From Streptomyces halobius (GTDB lineage Bacteria; Actinomycetota; Actinomycetes; Streptomycetales; Streptomycetaceae), in NCBI RefSeq assembly GCF_023277745.1, contig NZ_CP086322.1:3038001-3102000 (forward strand): a stretch of DNA of 64,000 nt, written 5' to 3'. Shown here one piece after another: positions 42,557 to 51,073 of this stretch. A program made the translations under genes and the position numbers. Below the pieces are notes generated by a model, which was not told where the DNA came from, made no database searches, and was given only the letters and a program-made list of their open reading frames with translations. The first letter of the stretch is position 1; each line of letters begins with the position of its first letter.

Positions 42557-44008
42557 CTAGTCCAGCGAGGTCATCACATGCTTGATACGGGTGTAGTCGT
42601 CGAAGCCGTAGGCCGAAAGGTCCTTGCCGTAGCCGGACTTCTTGAATCCGCCGTGCGGCATCTCGGCGACCAGCGGGATGTGGGTGTTGATCCAGACGCA
42701 GCCGAAGTCGAGGCTCTTGGACATCCGCATGGCGCGGGCGTGGTCCTTCGTCCACACCGAGGACGCCAGGGCGTACTCGACGCCGTTGGCCCACGCCACC
42801 GCCTGCTTCTCGTCGGTGAAGGACTGGACGGTGATGACCGGGCCGAAGACCTCGCGCTGGATGATCTCGTCGTCCTGCTTGAGGCCCGAGACGACGGTCG
42901 GGGCGAAGAAGTAGCCCTTCTCACCGATCTGTTCGCCGCCCGCCTCGATCTTGGCGTGCGCGGGCAGTCGCTCGATGAAGCCCTTGACCTGCTGGAGCTG
43001 GTTGGCGTTGTTCAGCGGGCCGTACAGCACGTCCTCGGCGTCGACGGCACCGGTCTTGGTCTCCGAGGCGGCCTTGGCCAGCGCGGCGACGAAGTCGTCG
43101 TGGATGGATTCGTGGACGAGCACCCGGGTGGCGGCCGTACAGTCCTGGCCGGCGTTGAAGTAGCCGGCGACGGTGATGTCCTCGACGGCCTTGGCGATGT
43201 CGGTGTCCTCGAAGACGACGACCGGCGCCTTGCCGCCGAGCTCCAGGTGGACCCGCTTGAGGTCCCTGGACGCGGACTCGGCGACCTGCATACCGGCACG
43301 GACCGAGCCGGTGATCGAGGCCATCGCCGGGACCGGGTGCTCGACCATCAGCCGGCCGGTCTCGCGGTCGCCGCAGACGACGTTGAACACGCCGCGGGGG
43401 TGGCCCAGTTCGTCCAGCACGCTGCCGATGATGTCGGCGATCAGCACCGTGGAGGCGGGGGTGGTGTCGGACGGCTTGATGACGACGGTGTTGCCCGCGG
43501 CCAGCGCCGGCGCGAACTTCCACACCGCCATCATCATCGGGTAGTTCCAGGGCGCGACCTGCGCGCAGACGCCGACCGGCTCACGCCGGACGATGGACGT
43601 GAAGCCGTCCATGTACTCGCCGGCCGAGCGGCCCTCCAGCATCCGGGCGGCACCCGCGAAGAAGCGGATCTGGTCCACCATCGGCGGGATTTCCTCGTCG
43701 CGTACGAGCGCGATGGGCTTGCCGCAGTTCTCGGACTCGGCGGCGATCAGCTCCTCGGCCCGCTCCTCGAAGCGGTCGGCGATCTTGAGCAGGACCTTCT
43801 GGCGCTCGGCCGGGATCAGGTCACGCCATGCGGGGAAGGCGGCCTCGGCGGCAGCCATCGCCGCGTCGATGTCGGCGGCGCCCGAGAGAGGCGCGGTGGC
43901 GTACGCCTCACCCGTCGACGGGTTGACCACCTCCGTGGTCCGCCCGTCGGCGGCGTCCCGGAACTCCCCGTCGATGTAGTTGCGCAGACGACGCAGTGCG
44001 GTGGTCAC
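42557..44008 (-). CDS. Aminobutyraldehyde dehydrogenase-like ALDH, copy 2
   Basis: A 483-residue ALDH paralogous to copy 1. It has CAQVAPWNYPMMMAVWKFAP, VVIKPSDTTPASTVLI, catalytic Glu in LELGGKAPVVVFED, catalytic Cys in FNAGQDCTAATRVLV near 285, and PHGGFKKSGYGKDLSAYGFD at the end. It probably makes GABA from gamma-aminobutyraldehyde produced by the adjacent aminotransferase. The initiation codon at 44008 lies about 36 bases from the predicted transcription start. It is divergent from the Lrp-type regulator; operator-like sites lie between them. Confidence 0.92.
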   Translation of the reverse strand: MTTALRRLRNYIDGEFRDAADGRTTEVVNPSTGEAYATAPLSGAADIDAAMAAAEAAFPAWRDLIPAERQKVLLKIADRFEERAEELIAAESENCGKPIALVRDEEIPPMVDQIRFFAGAARMLEGRSAGEYMDGFTSIVRREPVGVCAQVAPWNYPMMMAVWKFAPALAAGNTVVIKPSDTTPASTVLIADIIGSVLDELGHPRGVFNVVCGDRETGRLMVEHPVPAMASITGSVRAGMQVAESASRDLKRVHLELGGKAPVVVFEDTDIAKAVEDITVAGYFNAGQDCTAATRVLVHESIHDDFVAALAKAASETKTGAVDAEDVLYGPLNNANQLQQVKGFIERLPAHAKIEAGGEQIGEKGYFFAPTVVSGLKQDDEIIQREVFGPVITVQSFTDEKQAVAWANGVEYALASSVWTKDHARAMRMSKSLDFGCVWINTHIPLVAEMPHGGFKKSGYGKDLSAYGFDDYTRIKHVMTSLD

Positions 44009-44050
44009 TGTGCGCCCCCTTCAGTCAGATGTCCGGTGGTTGAGACACCC

Positions 44051-44078
44051 ACCCTAGCCATGAAGCCGACGTTTTCAA
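44051..44078 (-). promoter_or_regulatory. Putative promoter of the second aldehyde dehydrogenase
   Basis: On the minus strand a -35 TTGAAA (44078-44073) and a -10 TAGGGT (44056-44051) are separated by 16 bases, close to the actinobacterial sigma-HrdB consensus. The predicted leader is about 36 bases. Confidence 0.5.
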
Positions 44079-44103
44079 CACACCCACCAGCCATGAACAA
44101 CGG

Positions 44104-44147
44104 AATCAGTGAAATTCTGATCTCCAAACGACTGATTTCATTGATTT
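44104..44147. promoter_or_regulatory. Putative Lrp/AsnC operator pair
   Basis: In an unusually AT-rich pocket, GAATTTCACTGATT read on the minus strand (44104-44117) and TGATTTCATTGATT on the plus strand (44133-44146) are near-identical in opposite orientation, centred about 29 bases apart. They lie just upstream of the predicted aldehyde dehydrogenase promoter and about 40 bases before the regulator gene. That position suits autogenous and divergent control by the adjacent Lrp/AsnC protein. Confidence 0.5.
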
Positions 44148-44187
44148 GAGGTTGCCATACTGCCGAGGCTCGTGCACAGTGAGGGAC

Positions 44188-44673
44188 GTGGCGCCTCCTC
44201 GAAACAGTCATGACAGAACCGGCACTCCGTCGATCGACTCCGTCTCCCTGGCGATCATCGAGCAGCTCCAGGAGGACGGACGCCGTCCGTACGCCGCGAT
44301 CGGCAAGGCCGTGGGCCTGTCCGAGGCGGCGGTACGCCAACGCGTACAGAAACTGCTCGACCAAGGCGTGATGCAGATCGTCGCGGTCACCGACCCCCTC
44401 ACGGTCGGTTTCCGGCGACAGGCAATGGTCGGCATCAACGTCGAGGGCGACCTCGATCCCGTGGCCGACGCCCTGACGACCATGGAAGAGGTCGAGTACG
44501 TCGTCATGACGGCGGGCTCCTTCGATCTCATCATCGAGATCGTCTGCGAGGACGACGATCACCTCCTGGAAATGATCAACAAGCGGATCCGCACCCTGCC
44601 CGGCGTCCGCTCCACCGAGAGCTTCGTTTACCTCAAGCTCCGGAAGCAGACCTACACCTGGGGAACGAGATAG
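44188..44673 (+). CDS. Lrp/AsnC family transcriptional regulator
   Basis: A 161-residue regulator. The N-terminal HTH is IIEQLQEDGRRPYAAIGKAV then GLSEAAVRQRVQKLLDQGVM. The C-terminal RAM/AsnC ligand domain follows (AMVGINVEGDLDPVADALTT, MTAGSFDLIIEIVCEDDDHL). The start GTG 44188 has GAGGGA five bases upstream; GTG 44179 is possible. The aminotransferase gene starts after two bases, so the two are coupled. The ligand is unknown, but the location between the aminotransferase and a divergent aldehyde dehydrogenase suggests a polyamine or amino-acid signal. Confidence 0.93.
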   Translation: MAPPRNSHDRTGTPSIDSVSLAIIEQLQEDGRRPYAAIGKAVGLSEAAVRQRVQKLLDQGVMQIVAVTDPLTVGFRRQAMVGINVEGDLDPVADALTTMEEVEYVVMTAGSFDLIIEIVCEDDDHLLEMINKRIRTLPGVRSTESFVYLKLRKQTYTWGTR

Positions 44674-44675
44674 AC

Positions 44676-46055
44676 ATGAGCGCCGACGCCGCCTCTCGAA
44701 CCAACACACACAAGACGGCATACGACCACCTGTGGATGCACTTCACCCGCATGTCGTCGTACGAGAACGCCCCCGTGCCCACCATCGTGCGCGGCGAGGG
44801 CACCAACATCTACGACGACAAGGGCAAGCGCTACATCGACGGCCTCGCCGGCCTCTTCGTGGTCAACGCCGGCCACGGCCGGGTCGAGCTCGCCGAGACC
44901 GCCTACAGGCAGGCCCAGGAGCTCGCCTTCTTCCCGGTGTGGTCCTACGCCCACCCCAAGGCCGTGGAGCTCGCCGAGCGGCTGGCCCACCACGCCCCGG
45001 GTGATCTGAACAAGGTCTTCTTCACCACCGGCGGCGGCGAGGCCGTCGAGACCGCCTGGAAGCTCGCCAAGCAGTACTTCAAGCTCACCGGCAAGCCCAC
45101 CAAGTACAAGGTGATATCGCGTGCGGTGGCCTACCACGGCACACCGCAGGGCGCCCTGTCCATCACCGGTCTGCCCGGCCTCAAGGCCCCCTTCGAGCCG
45201 CTGGTCCCCGGCGCGCACAAGGTGCCGAACACCAACATCTACCGTGCGCCGATCTTCGGTGACGACCCCGAGGCGTTCGGCCGCTGGGCCGCCGACCAGA
45301 TCGAACAGCAGATCCTCTTCGAGGGCCCGGACACCGTCGCCGCCGTCTTCCTGGAGCCGGTGCAGAACGCCGGTGGCTGCTTCCCGCCGCCCCCCGGCTA
45401 CTTCCAGCGGGTCCGCGAGATCTGCGACCAGTACGACGTCCTGCTCGTCTCCGACGAGGTCATCTGCGCCTTCGGCCGCCTCGGCACGATGTTCGCCTGC
45501 GACAAGTTCGGCTACGTCCCGGACATGATCACCTGTGCCAAGGGCATGACCTCGGGCTACTCCCCGATCGGTGCCTGCGTCATCTCCGACCGCCTGGCCG
45601 AGCCGTTCTACAAGGGCGAGAACACCTTCCTGCACGGCTACACCTTCGGTGGCCACCCGGTCTCCGCGGCCGTCGGCATCGCCAACCTCGACATCTTCGA
45701 GCGTGAGGGCCTCAACCAGCACGTCCTCGACAACGAGGGCAACTTCTTCAAGACCCTGCGGAAGCTGCACGACCTCCCGATCGTCGGCGACGTCCGCGGC
45801 AACGGCTTCTTCTACGGCATCGAGCTCGTGAAGGACAAGGTCACCAAGGAGTCCTTCACCGACGAGGAGACCGAGCGGGTCCTCTACGGCTTCCTCTCCA
45901 AGGCGCTGTACGACAACGGTCTCTACTGCCGCGCCGACGACCGCGGCGACCCGGTGATCCAGCTCGCCCCGCCGCTGATCGCCGACCAGCCGGTCTTCGA
46001 CGAGATCGAGCAGATCCTGCGCGGCGTCCTCACCGAGGCATGGACCAAGCTCTGA
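44676..46055 (+). CDS. Omega-aminotransferase (putrescine/diamine-type class III)
   Basis: A 459-residue PLP enzyme. It has VWSYAHPKAVELAERLA, the PLP loop FFTTGGGEAVETAWKLAKQY, the metal-free Asp in LLVSDEVICAFGRLGTMFAC, and the Schiff-base Lys in MITCAKGMTSGYSPIGACVI near 288. The wording resembles pyruvate-dependent putrescine or beta-alanine transaminases (SpuC/YgjG-like). With the aldehyde dehydrogenase on the other strand it would convert a polyamine to an amino acid such as GABA. It is coupled to the Lrp-type gene. Confidence 0.88.
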   Translation: MSADAASRTNTHKTAYDHLWMHFTRMSSYENAPVPTIVRGEGTNIYDDKGKRYIDGLAGLFVVNAGHGRVELAETAYRQAQELAFFPVWSYAHPKAVELAERLAHHAPGDLNKVFFTTGGGEAVETAWKLAKQYFKLTGKPTKYKVISRAVAYHGTPQGALSITGLPGLKAPFEPLVPGAHKVPNTNIYRAPIFGDDPEAFGRWAADQIEQQILFEGPDTVAAVFLEPVQNAGGCFPPPPGYFQRVREICDQYDVLLVSDEVICAFGRLGTMFACDKFGYVPDMITCAKGMTSGYSPIGACVISDRLAEPFYKGENTFLHGYTFGGHPVSAAVGIANLDIFEREGLNQHVLDNEGNFFKTLRKLHDLPIVGDVRGNGFFYGIELVKDKVTKESFTDEETERVLYGFLSKALYDNGLYCRADDRGDPVIQLAPPLIADQPVFDEIEQILRGVLTEAWTKL

Positions 46056-46102
46056 CCCTCGCCCCACCTCCTCCTTCGGCAGGGCACAACTACATAGCCA
46101 GC

Positions 46103-46147
46103 GGCCCAGATTTCACTCACTTCAATCCATACGAGTGAATCTGGGCC
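46103..46147 (+). terminator. Hairpin downstream of the aminotransferase
   Basis: Arms 46103-46118 (GGCCCAGATTTCACTC) and 46133-46147 (GAGTGAATCTGGGCC) pair over 15 bases with a single-base bulge. The loop is ACTTCAATCCATAC. It starts about 50 bases after the stop codon and is the probable terminator, again without a T-run. Confidence 0.65.
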
Positions 46148-46272
46148 GATGTGCGTGCCCACCGGTGAACACGGGGGGCAACCACTTCTTACCGTGCTAG
46201 TGACCGATACCCTGCATGGTCGTTCACCCGGCCAGGGGAACGAGTCGACGCGAACGAGCAAGAGGTGCGCAG

Positions 46273-47013
46273 ATGGTGGCCCCGCCTGACAACGACGTTC
46301 TCTGGGCTCGCGGCCTGCACCACACGTACGGCTGCACCACCGCCCTCACCGGCGTCTCCCTCGGCGTCCGCGAGGGCGAGATCCTCGCCGTCACCGGCCC
46401 ACGCGGCAGCGGCAAGACCACCCTCCTCACATGCCTGTCCGGTCAACTCACCCCGACCGAGGGCGAGGTCTGGTTCAACAGCTCACCCGTCCACACCCTC
46501 TCCTCTCCCAGCCGCGAACGGCTGCGTCTGGACCGGTTCGGCTGGATCGACACCGAACCGCGGCTCGTCCCCGAGCTCACCGCCTGGGAGAACACCGCTC
46601 TCCCGCTCCTGCTGCGCGGCACCGGCCAACGCCTCGCCAAACACACCGCGATGGAATGGCTGGACCGCCTCGACGTCGGCATGTGCGCCCGACGCCGCCC
46701 CGCCCAGCTCGACCAGTCGCAGCGCCAGCGCATCGCCGTGGCCCGCGCGCTCGCCGCCGACCCCGAGGTCCTCTTCGCGGACGAACCGACCGCCCCGCTG
46801 CACCTCGCCGACGGCACACACGTCCTGCGCACCCTCACCACCGCGGCCCGCTCGCACCAGATCACCGTGGTCCTGGCGACCCACGACCCCGAGATCGCCA
46901 CGCTCGCCGACCGGACCATCACCCTCGTCGACGGCCGTCGGTCGGGCGCCGCCCCGACCACCGACGACTCCCCCGACGCGGAAAGCAGGGCAGCGTGCTC
47001 GCTCTCCGTCTAG
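46273..47013 (+). CDS. ABC transporter ATPase with degenerate signature
   Basis: A 246-residue ATPase. It has Walker A AVTGPRGSGKTTLLTCLSGQ and Walker B EVLFADEPTAPLHLADG followed by H-loop VLATHDPEIATLAD. The signature normally LSGGQ is replaced by LDQSQRQRIAVARAL, so the two conserved glycines are missing. ATG 46273 has AGAGG upstream. It overlaps the permease gene by 19 bases, hence is coupled. It resembles LolD/MacB-type exporter ATPases in length. Confidence 0.85.
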   Translation: MVAPPDNDVLWARGLHHTYGCTTALTGVSLGVREGEILAVTGPRGSGKTTLLTCLSGQLTPTEGEVWFNSSPVHTLSSPSRERLRLDRFGWIDTEPRLVPELTAWENTALPLLLRGTGQRLAKHTAMEWLDRLDVGMCARRRPAQLDQSQRQRIAVARALAADPEVLFADEPTAPLHLADGTHVLRTLTTAARSHQITVVLATHDPEIATLADRTITLVDGRRSGAAPTTDDSPDAESRAACSLSV

Positions 47014-48152
47014 CCCGCGGTGCTCACCCCCTTGTCCTGCTGCGCCGGCTCGGCGTCACCGCCGCGGCAGCCGGCACCGGCTTCCTCCTGCTGTCCACGC
47101 TCGGCCACGCCGCCGGCCACCCGGAGTTGACCGGCGATTCCCTGATGCGCCTGCTGTGGTGCGCCGCCCCGCTCGCCGCCACCGCACAGTTCGCCGTCTC
47201 GGTGGCCCGTACGGACCCCGCGGCCCGCCTCCAGCGGGGCATGAACTCGGCCGGCCTGGGCCCGGTCCGGCTCACCCTGCTCGCCGCGGTGTCCACCGCG
47301 CTGTCCTGCGTCCTCGGCGTCCTCCTCGCCCTGATCGTGTTCCTCCGGCTGCGCGGCGACCTCGGCGGCGCCCCCTCCGGCCTCATCGACGGCGACCTCC
47401 TCGGCGCCGGCCACCCTCTGCCGTTCGTAGGGGCTCTCATCCTCCTGTCGATCGTGCCGGTCACCGCCGCCGCGGCAACCGCCGTGGCTCTGCGCCCCCG
47501 CGACGAGGCCCCCTCCCCCGAGACCGAGGCCCGTCCCAGGACCGCCCCTCCGCTGGGCCTCCCGTGGGGAATGGCGCTGACGGCGGCGGGCCTGGCGACC
47601 GAGGCATACGCCAGCCCCGGCTCCCCCGACGGGCTGCTGCCGCTGCCCGGCCGGCTGATCGCCAGCCCCCCGGGCGTGGTGGTCGGCTGGGCGCTCTCCG
47701 CCTCCGGCCTCGTCCTCGCCGGCCCGGGGTTGGTGTATCTGTGCGGCTGGCTCCTGTGCGCGGGGCGGCCCGGCGCGCTGCGCCTGCTGTCCGGCCGCGT
47801 GCTCCAGGAGGAGTCACGCCGTATCGGCCGCCCGCTCGGCGTCCTGTGCGCGGTGGCCTCCGGCACCTACGCCGCGGTGAATATGTACGAAGCCGCTCCC
47901 TCCCCTCCCTTCGGGCCTCTGACCGCCATCGGAGCTGCGGTCGTCCTCGCGTGTGCCGGTGCCAGCGCGCTCACCGCGGCGGTGGAGTCCCGCGCAGCCC
48001 GCGCCCACACCACGGCCGCCCTGCGCCGGCTCGGTGCCTCCGCCTCCGTCCTCTATCGCGCCGCGGCCCTGCGCGGCGCGGTTCTTCTGGTCGTGTTGGG
48101 GCCCTTGACCTGGGCCATCGCGGGAATGGCGGCTGTTCCGTTGGTGCAGTGA
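46995..48152 (+). CDS. ABC transporter integral membrane subunit
   Basis: A 385-residue, very hydrophobic protein with about eight to ten predicted membrane segments (examples LGVTAAAAGTGFLLLSTLGH, LSCVLGVLLALIVFLRL, LPFVGALILLSIVPVTAAAA, LVLAGPGLVYLCGWLLC). The two halves show a loose repeat in which a charged loop precedes the next cluster. GTG 46995 is chosen because it follows AGGGCAGC and overlaps the ATPase end; the frame upstream is antiframe. The substrate is unknown. It and the ATPase form a two-gene transporter without other partners. Confidence 0.75.
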   Translation: MLALRLARGAHPLVLLRRLGVTAAAAGTGFLLLSTLGHAAGHPELTGDSLMRLLWCAAPLAATAQFAVSVARTDPAARLQRGMNSAGLGPVRLTLLAAVSTALSCVLGVLLALIVFLRLRGDLGGAPSGLIDGDLLGAGHPLPFVGALILLSIVPVTAAAATAVALRPRDEAPSPETEARPRTAPPLGLPWGMALTAAGLATEAYASPGSPDGLLPLPGRLIASPPGVVVGWALSASGLVLAGPGLVYLCGWLLCAGRPGALRLLSGRVLQEESRRIGRPLGVLCAVASGTYAAVNMYEAAPSPPFGPLTAIGAAVVLACAGASALTAAVESRAARAHTTAALRRLGASASVLYRAAALRGAVLLVVLGPLTWAIAGMAAVPLVQ

Positions 48153-48304
48153 GCGGGGTGGGCCTGGTGGGGCCGTGTCACGGGGGATCGGACAGAGGGC
48201 GTGGGGACGGGGCGGGACGTGAGAGCAGCGGCCGGGGCGACGACCGCTCGGCGGGCGAGGGCGGTGACCTCCACCTCTGTTCGCCAGTCCGGCTGGGCCA
48301 GTGA

Positions 48305-48544
48305 CTTATCGGCCTGAACCAGAGCTCCGTGAGCCGGCCGGCCTCCCGGCTGGAAGCGTCCGGCCTCACCCGCCGTGACCTGTGCCCCAAGGACCGCCGC
48401 GGCGTCTGCAGCGTGATCACCGACGAGGGGCGTGATGTGCCGGACAAGGCGCGCCCGACCCACGACCGCGCACTCCACGCCGCGCTCGACGCGGCGGCCG
48501 CGGACGGACACCTCGGCCCTCTGGTGGAGTCACTGCGCGCCTAA
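48305..48544 (+). pseudogene. C-terminal remnant of a MarR-family regulator
   Basis: The frame after a stop at 48302 reads LIGLNQSSVSRPASRLEASG then LTRRDLCPKDRRGVCSVITD and HGLGPLVESLRA-like end. This matches the recognition helix and wing of MarR proteins (LGLNQSSVSRLVARLE, then DRRGVYxVLTDEG). The N-terminal dimerisation helices and first part of the HTH are absent and no start fits. The remaining 150 bases upstream contain no recognisable missing half. A degraded gene in the 393-base gap before the LOG-family gene is the best reading. Confidence 0.65.
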
Positions 48545-48545
48545 C

Positions 48546-49700
48546 ATGACGTGCGTGCAGCCGAATTCAGAGACCCCAGCGTCCCGCCGTGCCCGCAGCC
48601 ACGACTACGAGATCGAGTCCCTTGAGGAGTTCGACCGGGTCGCCGCCTCGGGCGGTCTCGCCGGATACCGCGTGCAGTCGCTCGATCTGACGGCCCGTAC
48701 GTTCACACTGCTCGGCACGGACACCGCCGACTCCGTGTTCCTCGGCTGCGAGATGGAGCCCGACGCCGCCGCGAAGGTGCGTGCCGGCGGCGCCCTGGTC
48801 TTTCCGCCCATACCCGACCTGCCGTTCGATCCGTACCGCGGCGGCCTGCACGGACCCGACGAACTCTTCGAGGGGCTGGTCGACTCCGGCTACGAAGCCA
48901 CACCGGACGGCCGCACGTACCGCTGGTATCAGGAGACCAGAACGGACGGCGACATCTTCACCTCGATGCTGCGAAGCATCCACGATGATGCCCTCTCGGA
49001 CGCCCTGGACGAACATGTCGCCGGTGCTCAGGTGGTGGGCATCATGGGCGGGCACGCGCTGGAACGGGGCTCCGCGGCCTACGCGGGCGCGGCCCGGCTC
49101 GGCCGTCGGCTCACCCGCGACGGCCTGACCGTCGCCACCGGTGGCGGACCGGGCGCGATGGAGGCCGCGAACCTCGGGGCGTACGCCGCTCCGTTCGACG
49201 ACGTCATGCTCGACTCGGCGCTGGAACTCCTCGCCAAGGCCCCGCACTTCACTCCCTCGATCACGGACTGGGCGCGGGCCGCCTTCGACGTCCGCCGGAG
49301 CTGGCCGGGCGCCGGTGCCTCGATCGGCATCCCCACCTGGTTCTACGGTCATGAGCCACCGAACGCCTTCGCGTCCCATATCGCGAAGTTCTTCGTCAAC
49401 GCGGTGCGCGAGGACGGCCTGCTGGCGCGCTCGAATGCCGGTGTGGTGTTCCTGCCGGGTGCCGCCGGGACCGTACAAGAGATCTTCGACACCGCGACGC
49501 CGAACTACTACCGGTCACGGGGCGAGCCGGCCCCCATGGTGCTGGTGAACCGGGAGCACTGGACCGAGAAGCTGCCTGCCTGGCCGCTCCTCCGGGCTCT
49601 CGCCGCGGACCGCCCCATGGCGCCCCGGATCGCCTTGGTGGACTCGGTGGAGGACGTCCCGGAGGTGCTGGCCGGCCTCGCGGCCGGGGCGGAGTCCTGA
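48546..49700 (+). CDS. LOG-family (Rossmann-like) nucleotide-binding protein
   Basis: A 384-residue protein whose C-terminal half carries LOG/lysine-decarboxylase-like motifs: VVGIMGGHALERGSAAY, LTVATGGGPGAMEAANLGAY, and VVFLPGAAGTVQEIFDTATP. The last is a variant of the PGGxGTxxE box with Gly-to-Ala change, but the Thr and Glu remain. The N-terminal 180 residues (YEIESLEEFDRVAASGGLAG) are an extension not in short LOG enzymes. A phosphoribohydrolase role is possible but unproven. ATG 48546 or GTG 48555 may start it. Confidence 0.8.
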   Translation: MTCVQPNSETPASRRARSHDYEIESLEEFDRVAASGGLAGYRVQSLDLTARTFTLLGTDTADSVFLGCEMEPDAAAKVRAGGALVFPPIPDLPFDPYRGGLHGPDELFEGLVDSGYEATPDGRTYRWYQETRTDGDIFTSMLRSIHDDALSDALDEHVAGAQVVGIMGGHALERGSAAYAGAARLGRRLTRDGLTVATGGGPGAMEAANLGAYAAPFDDVMLDSALELLAKAPHFTPSITDWARAAFDVRRSWPGAGASIGIPTWFYGHEPPNAFASHIAKFFVNAVREDGLLARSNAGVVFLPGAAGTVQEIFDTATPNYYRSRGEPAPMVLVNREHWTEKLPAWPLLRALAADRPMAPRIALVDSVEDVPEVLAGLAAGAES

Positions 49701-49861
49701 CGGATCCGGCCGCGGCCGGGTGCTCCGCCGCCGCTCCGTCACCGAGCTCCTCGGGCGTCCGGATTATCTGCCCGCCTGCCCGAGGCAACTTCCGTCCCGA
49801 AATGTGCGTCTGCCAGGCCAGGTAATGCCCAGGTCATGCAGACAGTGCGCGAACGGAGCTC

Positions 49862-50914
49862 GTGGTGATCATCGGCCTTCTGACGGCTGTGGCGGCGTCG
49901 GCCTGCTACGGGACGGGTTCGGTCCTGCAGGCGGTGGGTTCACGCAAGTCGGCCCGCCGGGAGGCTGCCGCGGCTTCCGGGACGGGGGTCACCCAGCACG
50001 GCGGCCCCAGCCTGGCCTCCACCGCCAAGGCTGCCGTGACCTGGGAGTTCATGGTTGGCACGGTGCTGGACTTCATAGGGTTCGGGCTCGGCGCGCTGGC
50101 CGCGAGGCTGCTGCCGCTGTTCCTTTCCCAGACTGTGATCAGCGCCAACCTCGTGATCACGGCCGTGCTGAGCATCAAGCTCCTCGGCATCCGGCTCACC
50201 CGGCCGGAGTGGGCCTCCATCGCCGTGGTCTGTTCGGCGTTGGTGCTGCTGGCCACGGCCGCGGGACCGGAAGGCGGCGGCGATGCGTCGGCCACCACCC
50301 ACTGGTGGCTGCTGGCCGCCTCCATCGCCCTCATCGGCGGCGGCACACTGATCGTGCGCCTGCTCGGCGGACGGGCCGCGATCCTCGCCGGGCTGCTCTC
50401 CGGCTTGGGCTTCGGCGCACTCGGCGTAGGCGTACGCGTGCTCAACGGTGTCGATCCGTTCAACCTGCCTGTCCTCCTCTCCGACCCCGCCCTCTACGCG
50501 ATCCTCGTCGCCGGCATCGGCGGAATGTACCTCCACACCGTCGCCCTGCAGATCGGTTCTGTGAACGGGGCCACGGCGGCTCTCGTGGTGGGCGAGACCG
50601 TGGTCCCGGGCATTCTCGGGGTGCTGTGGCTGGGTGACTCCTCCCGTCCGGGATTCGCTTGGGTCGCCATTCTCGGCTTCGTGGTGGCAGTGGCCGGGGC
50701 CGTCGCGGTTGCTTGGTACGGCGAGCCGGATCCACACCCGGGCTCGGCGACCGGGGACGACGCGGCGTCGCAGGGCACGTCCCGGCCGACGGACGGCGCA
50801 CCGTCGGCCGGTGGTCCGGTCTCGGCCGACGGCCCGACGGTGGCTTTGCCGACCGGCCACGGGCCCTCCGACCAGCCCGCTCACCCGCTGGCCGGCAACC
50901 GCGCCAGCTCCTGA
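49862..50914 (+). CDS. DMT-superfamily (EamA-like) membrane protein
   Basis: A 350-residue integral membrane protein with about nine hydrophobic segments (LLTAVAASACYGTGSVLQAV, LPLFLSQTVISANLVITAVL, WLLAASIALIGGGTLIV, FVVAVAGAVAVAWYG). A Pro/Ser/Gly-rich hydrophilic C-terminal tail of about 70 residues follows. The two-fold pattern resembles magnesium/DMT transporters often called DMT family. The substrate is unknown. The first two codons are both GTG; either could be the start. A tandem CCAGGTAATGC/CCAGGTCATGC pair lies at 49818-49839 upstream. Confidence 0.75.
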   Translation: MVIIGLLTAVAASACYGTGSVLQAVGSRKSARREAAAASGTGVTQHGGPSLASTAKAAVTWEFMVGTVLDFIGFGLGALAARLLPLFLSQTVISANLVITAVLSIKLLGIRLTRPEWASIAVVCSALVLLATAAGPEGGGDASATTHWWLLAASIALIGGGTLIVRLLGGRAAILAGLLSGLGFGALGVGVRVLNGVDPFNLPVLLSDPALYAILVAGIGGMYLHTVALQIGSVNGATAALVVGETVVPGILGVLWLGDSSRPGFAWVAILGFVVAVAGAVAVAWYGEPDPHPGSATGDDAASQGTSRPTDGAPSAGGPVSADGPTVALPTGHGPSDQPAHPLAGNRASS

Positions 50915-51030
50915 CAGGAAGGGTCCCAGCCCCACTCCGCCCGGCCCCAGGCCCGCCCCTTCTCCCCCATCGTTCGCGCGCCTACCGGGTCGGTGAGCAT
51001 GGCGGTGAGCCGGTACGCGGGCTGCGCCCG
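50884..51030 (-). pseudogene. C-terminal relic of a family-4 glycosyltransferase
   Basis: On the minus strand the frame reads AYRLTAMLTDPVGARTMGEK then GRAWGRAEWGWDPSCQELAR. This matches the extreme C-terminus of GT4/PimB-like enzymes (LLxDPxRARxMGxxGRAWVxREWRWDxxAxRL). Only about 45 residues survive and the catalytic Rossmann domains are missing. It overlaps the 3' end of the DMT gene. Identification by eye; there is no promoter or start. Confidence 0.5.
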
Positions 51031-51073
51031 TCGACCACATGGCCCGTCTACGACGGCGGGATCGGGAACGTAG

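Noticed and set aside
48053..48511. Minus-strand frame with VEVTALARRA that could suggest a RidA-like remnant
   Set aside because: Only about ten residues resemble RidA and the rest does not; the plus-strand MarR relic explains the area better.
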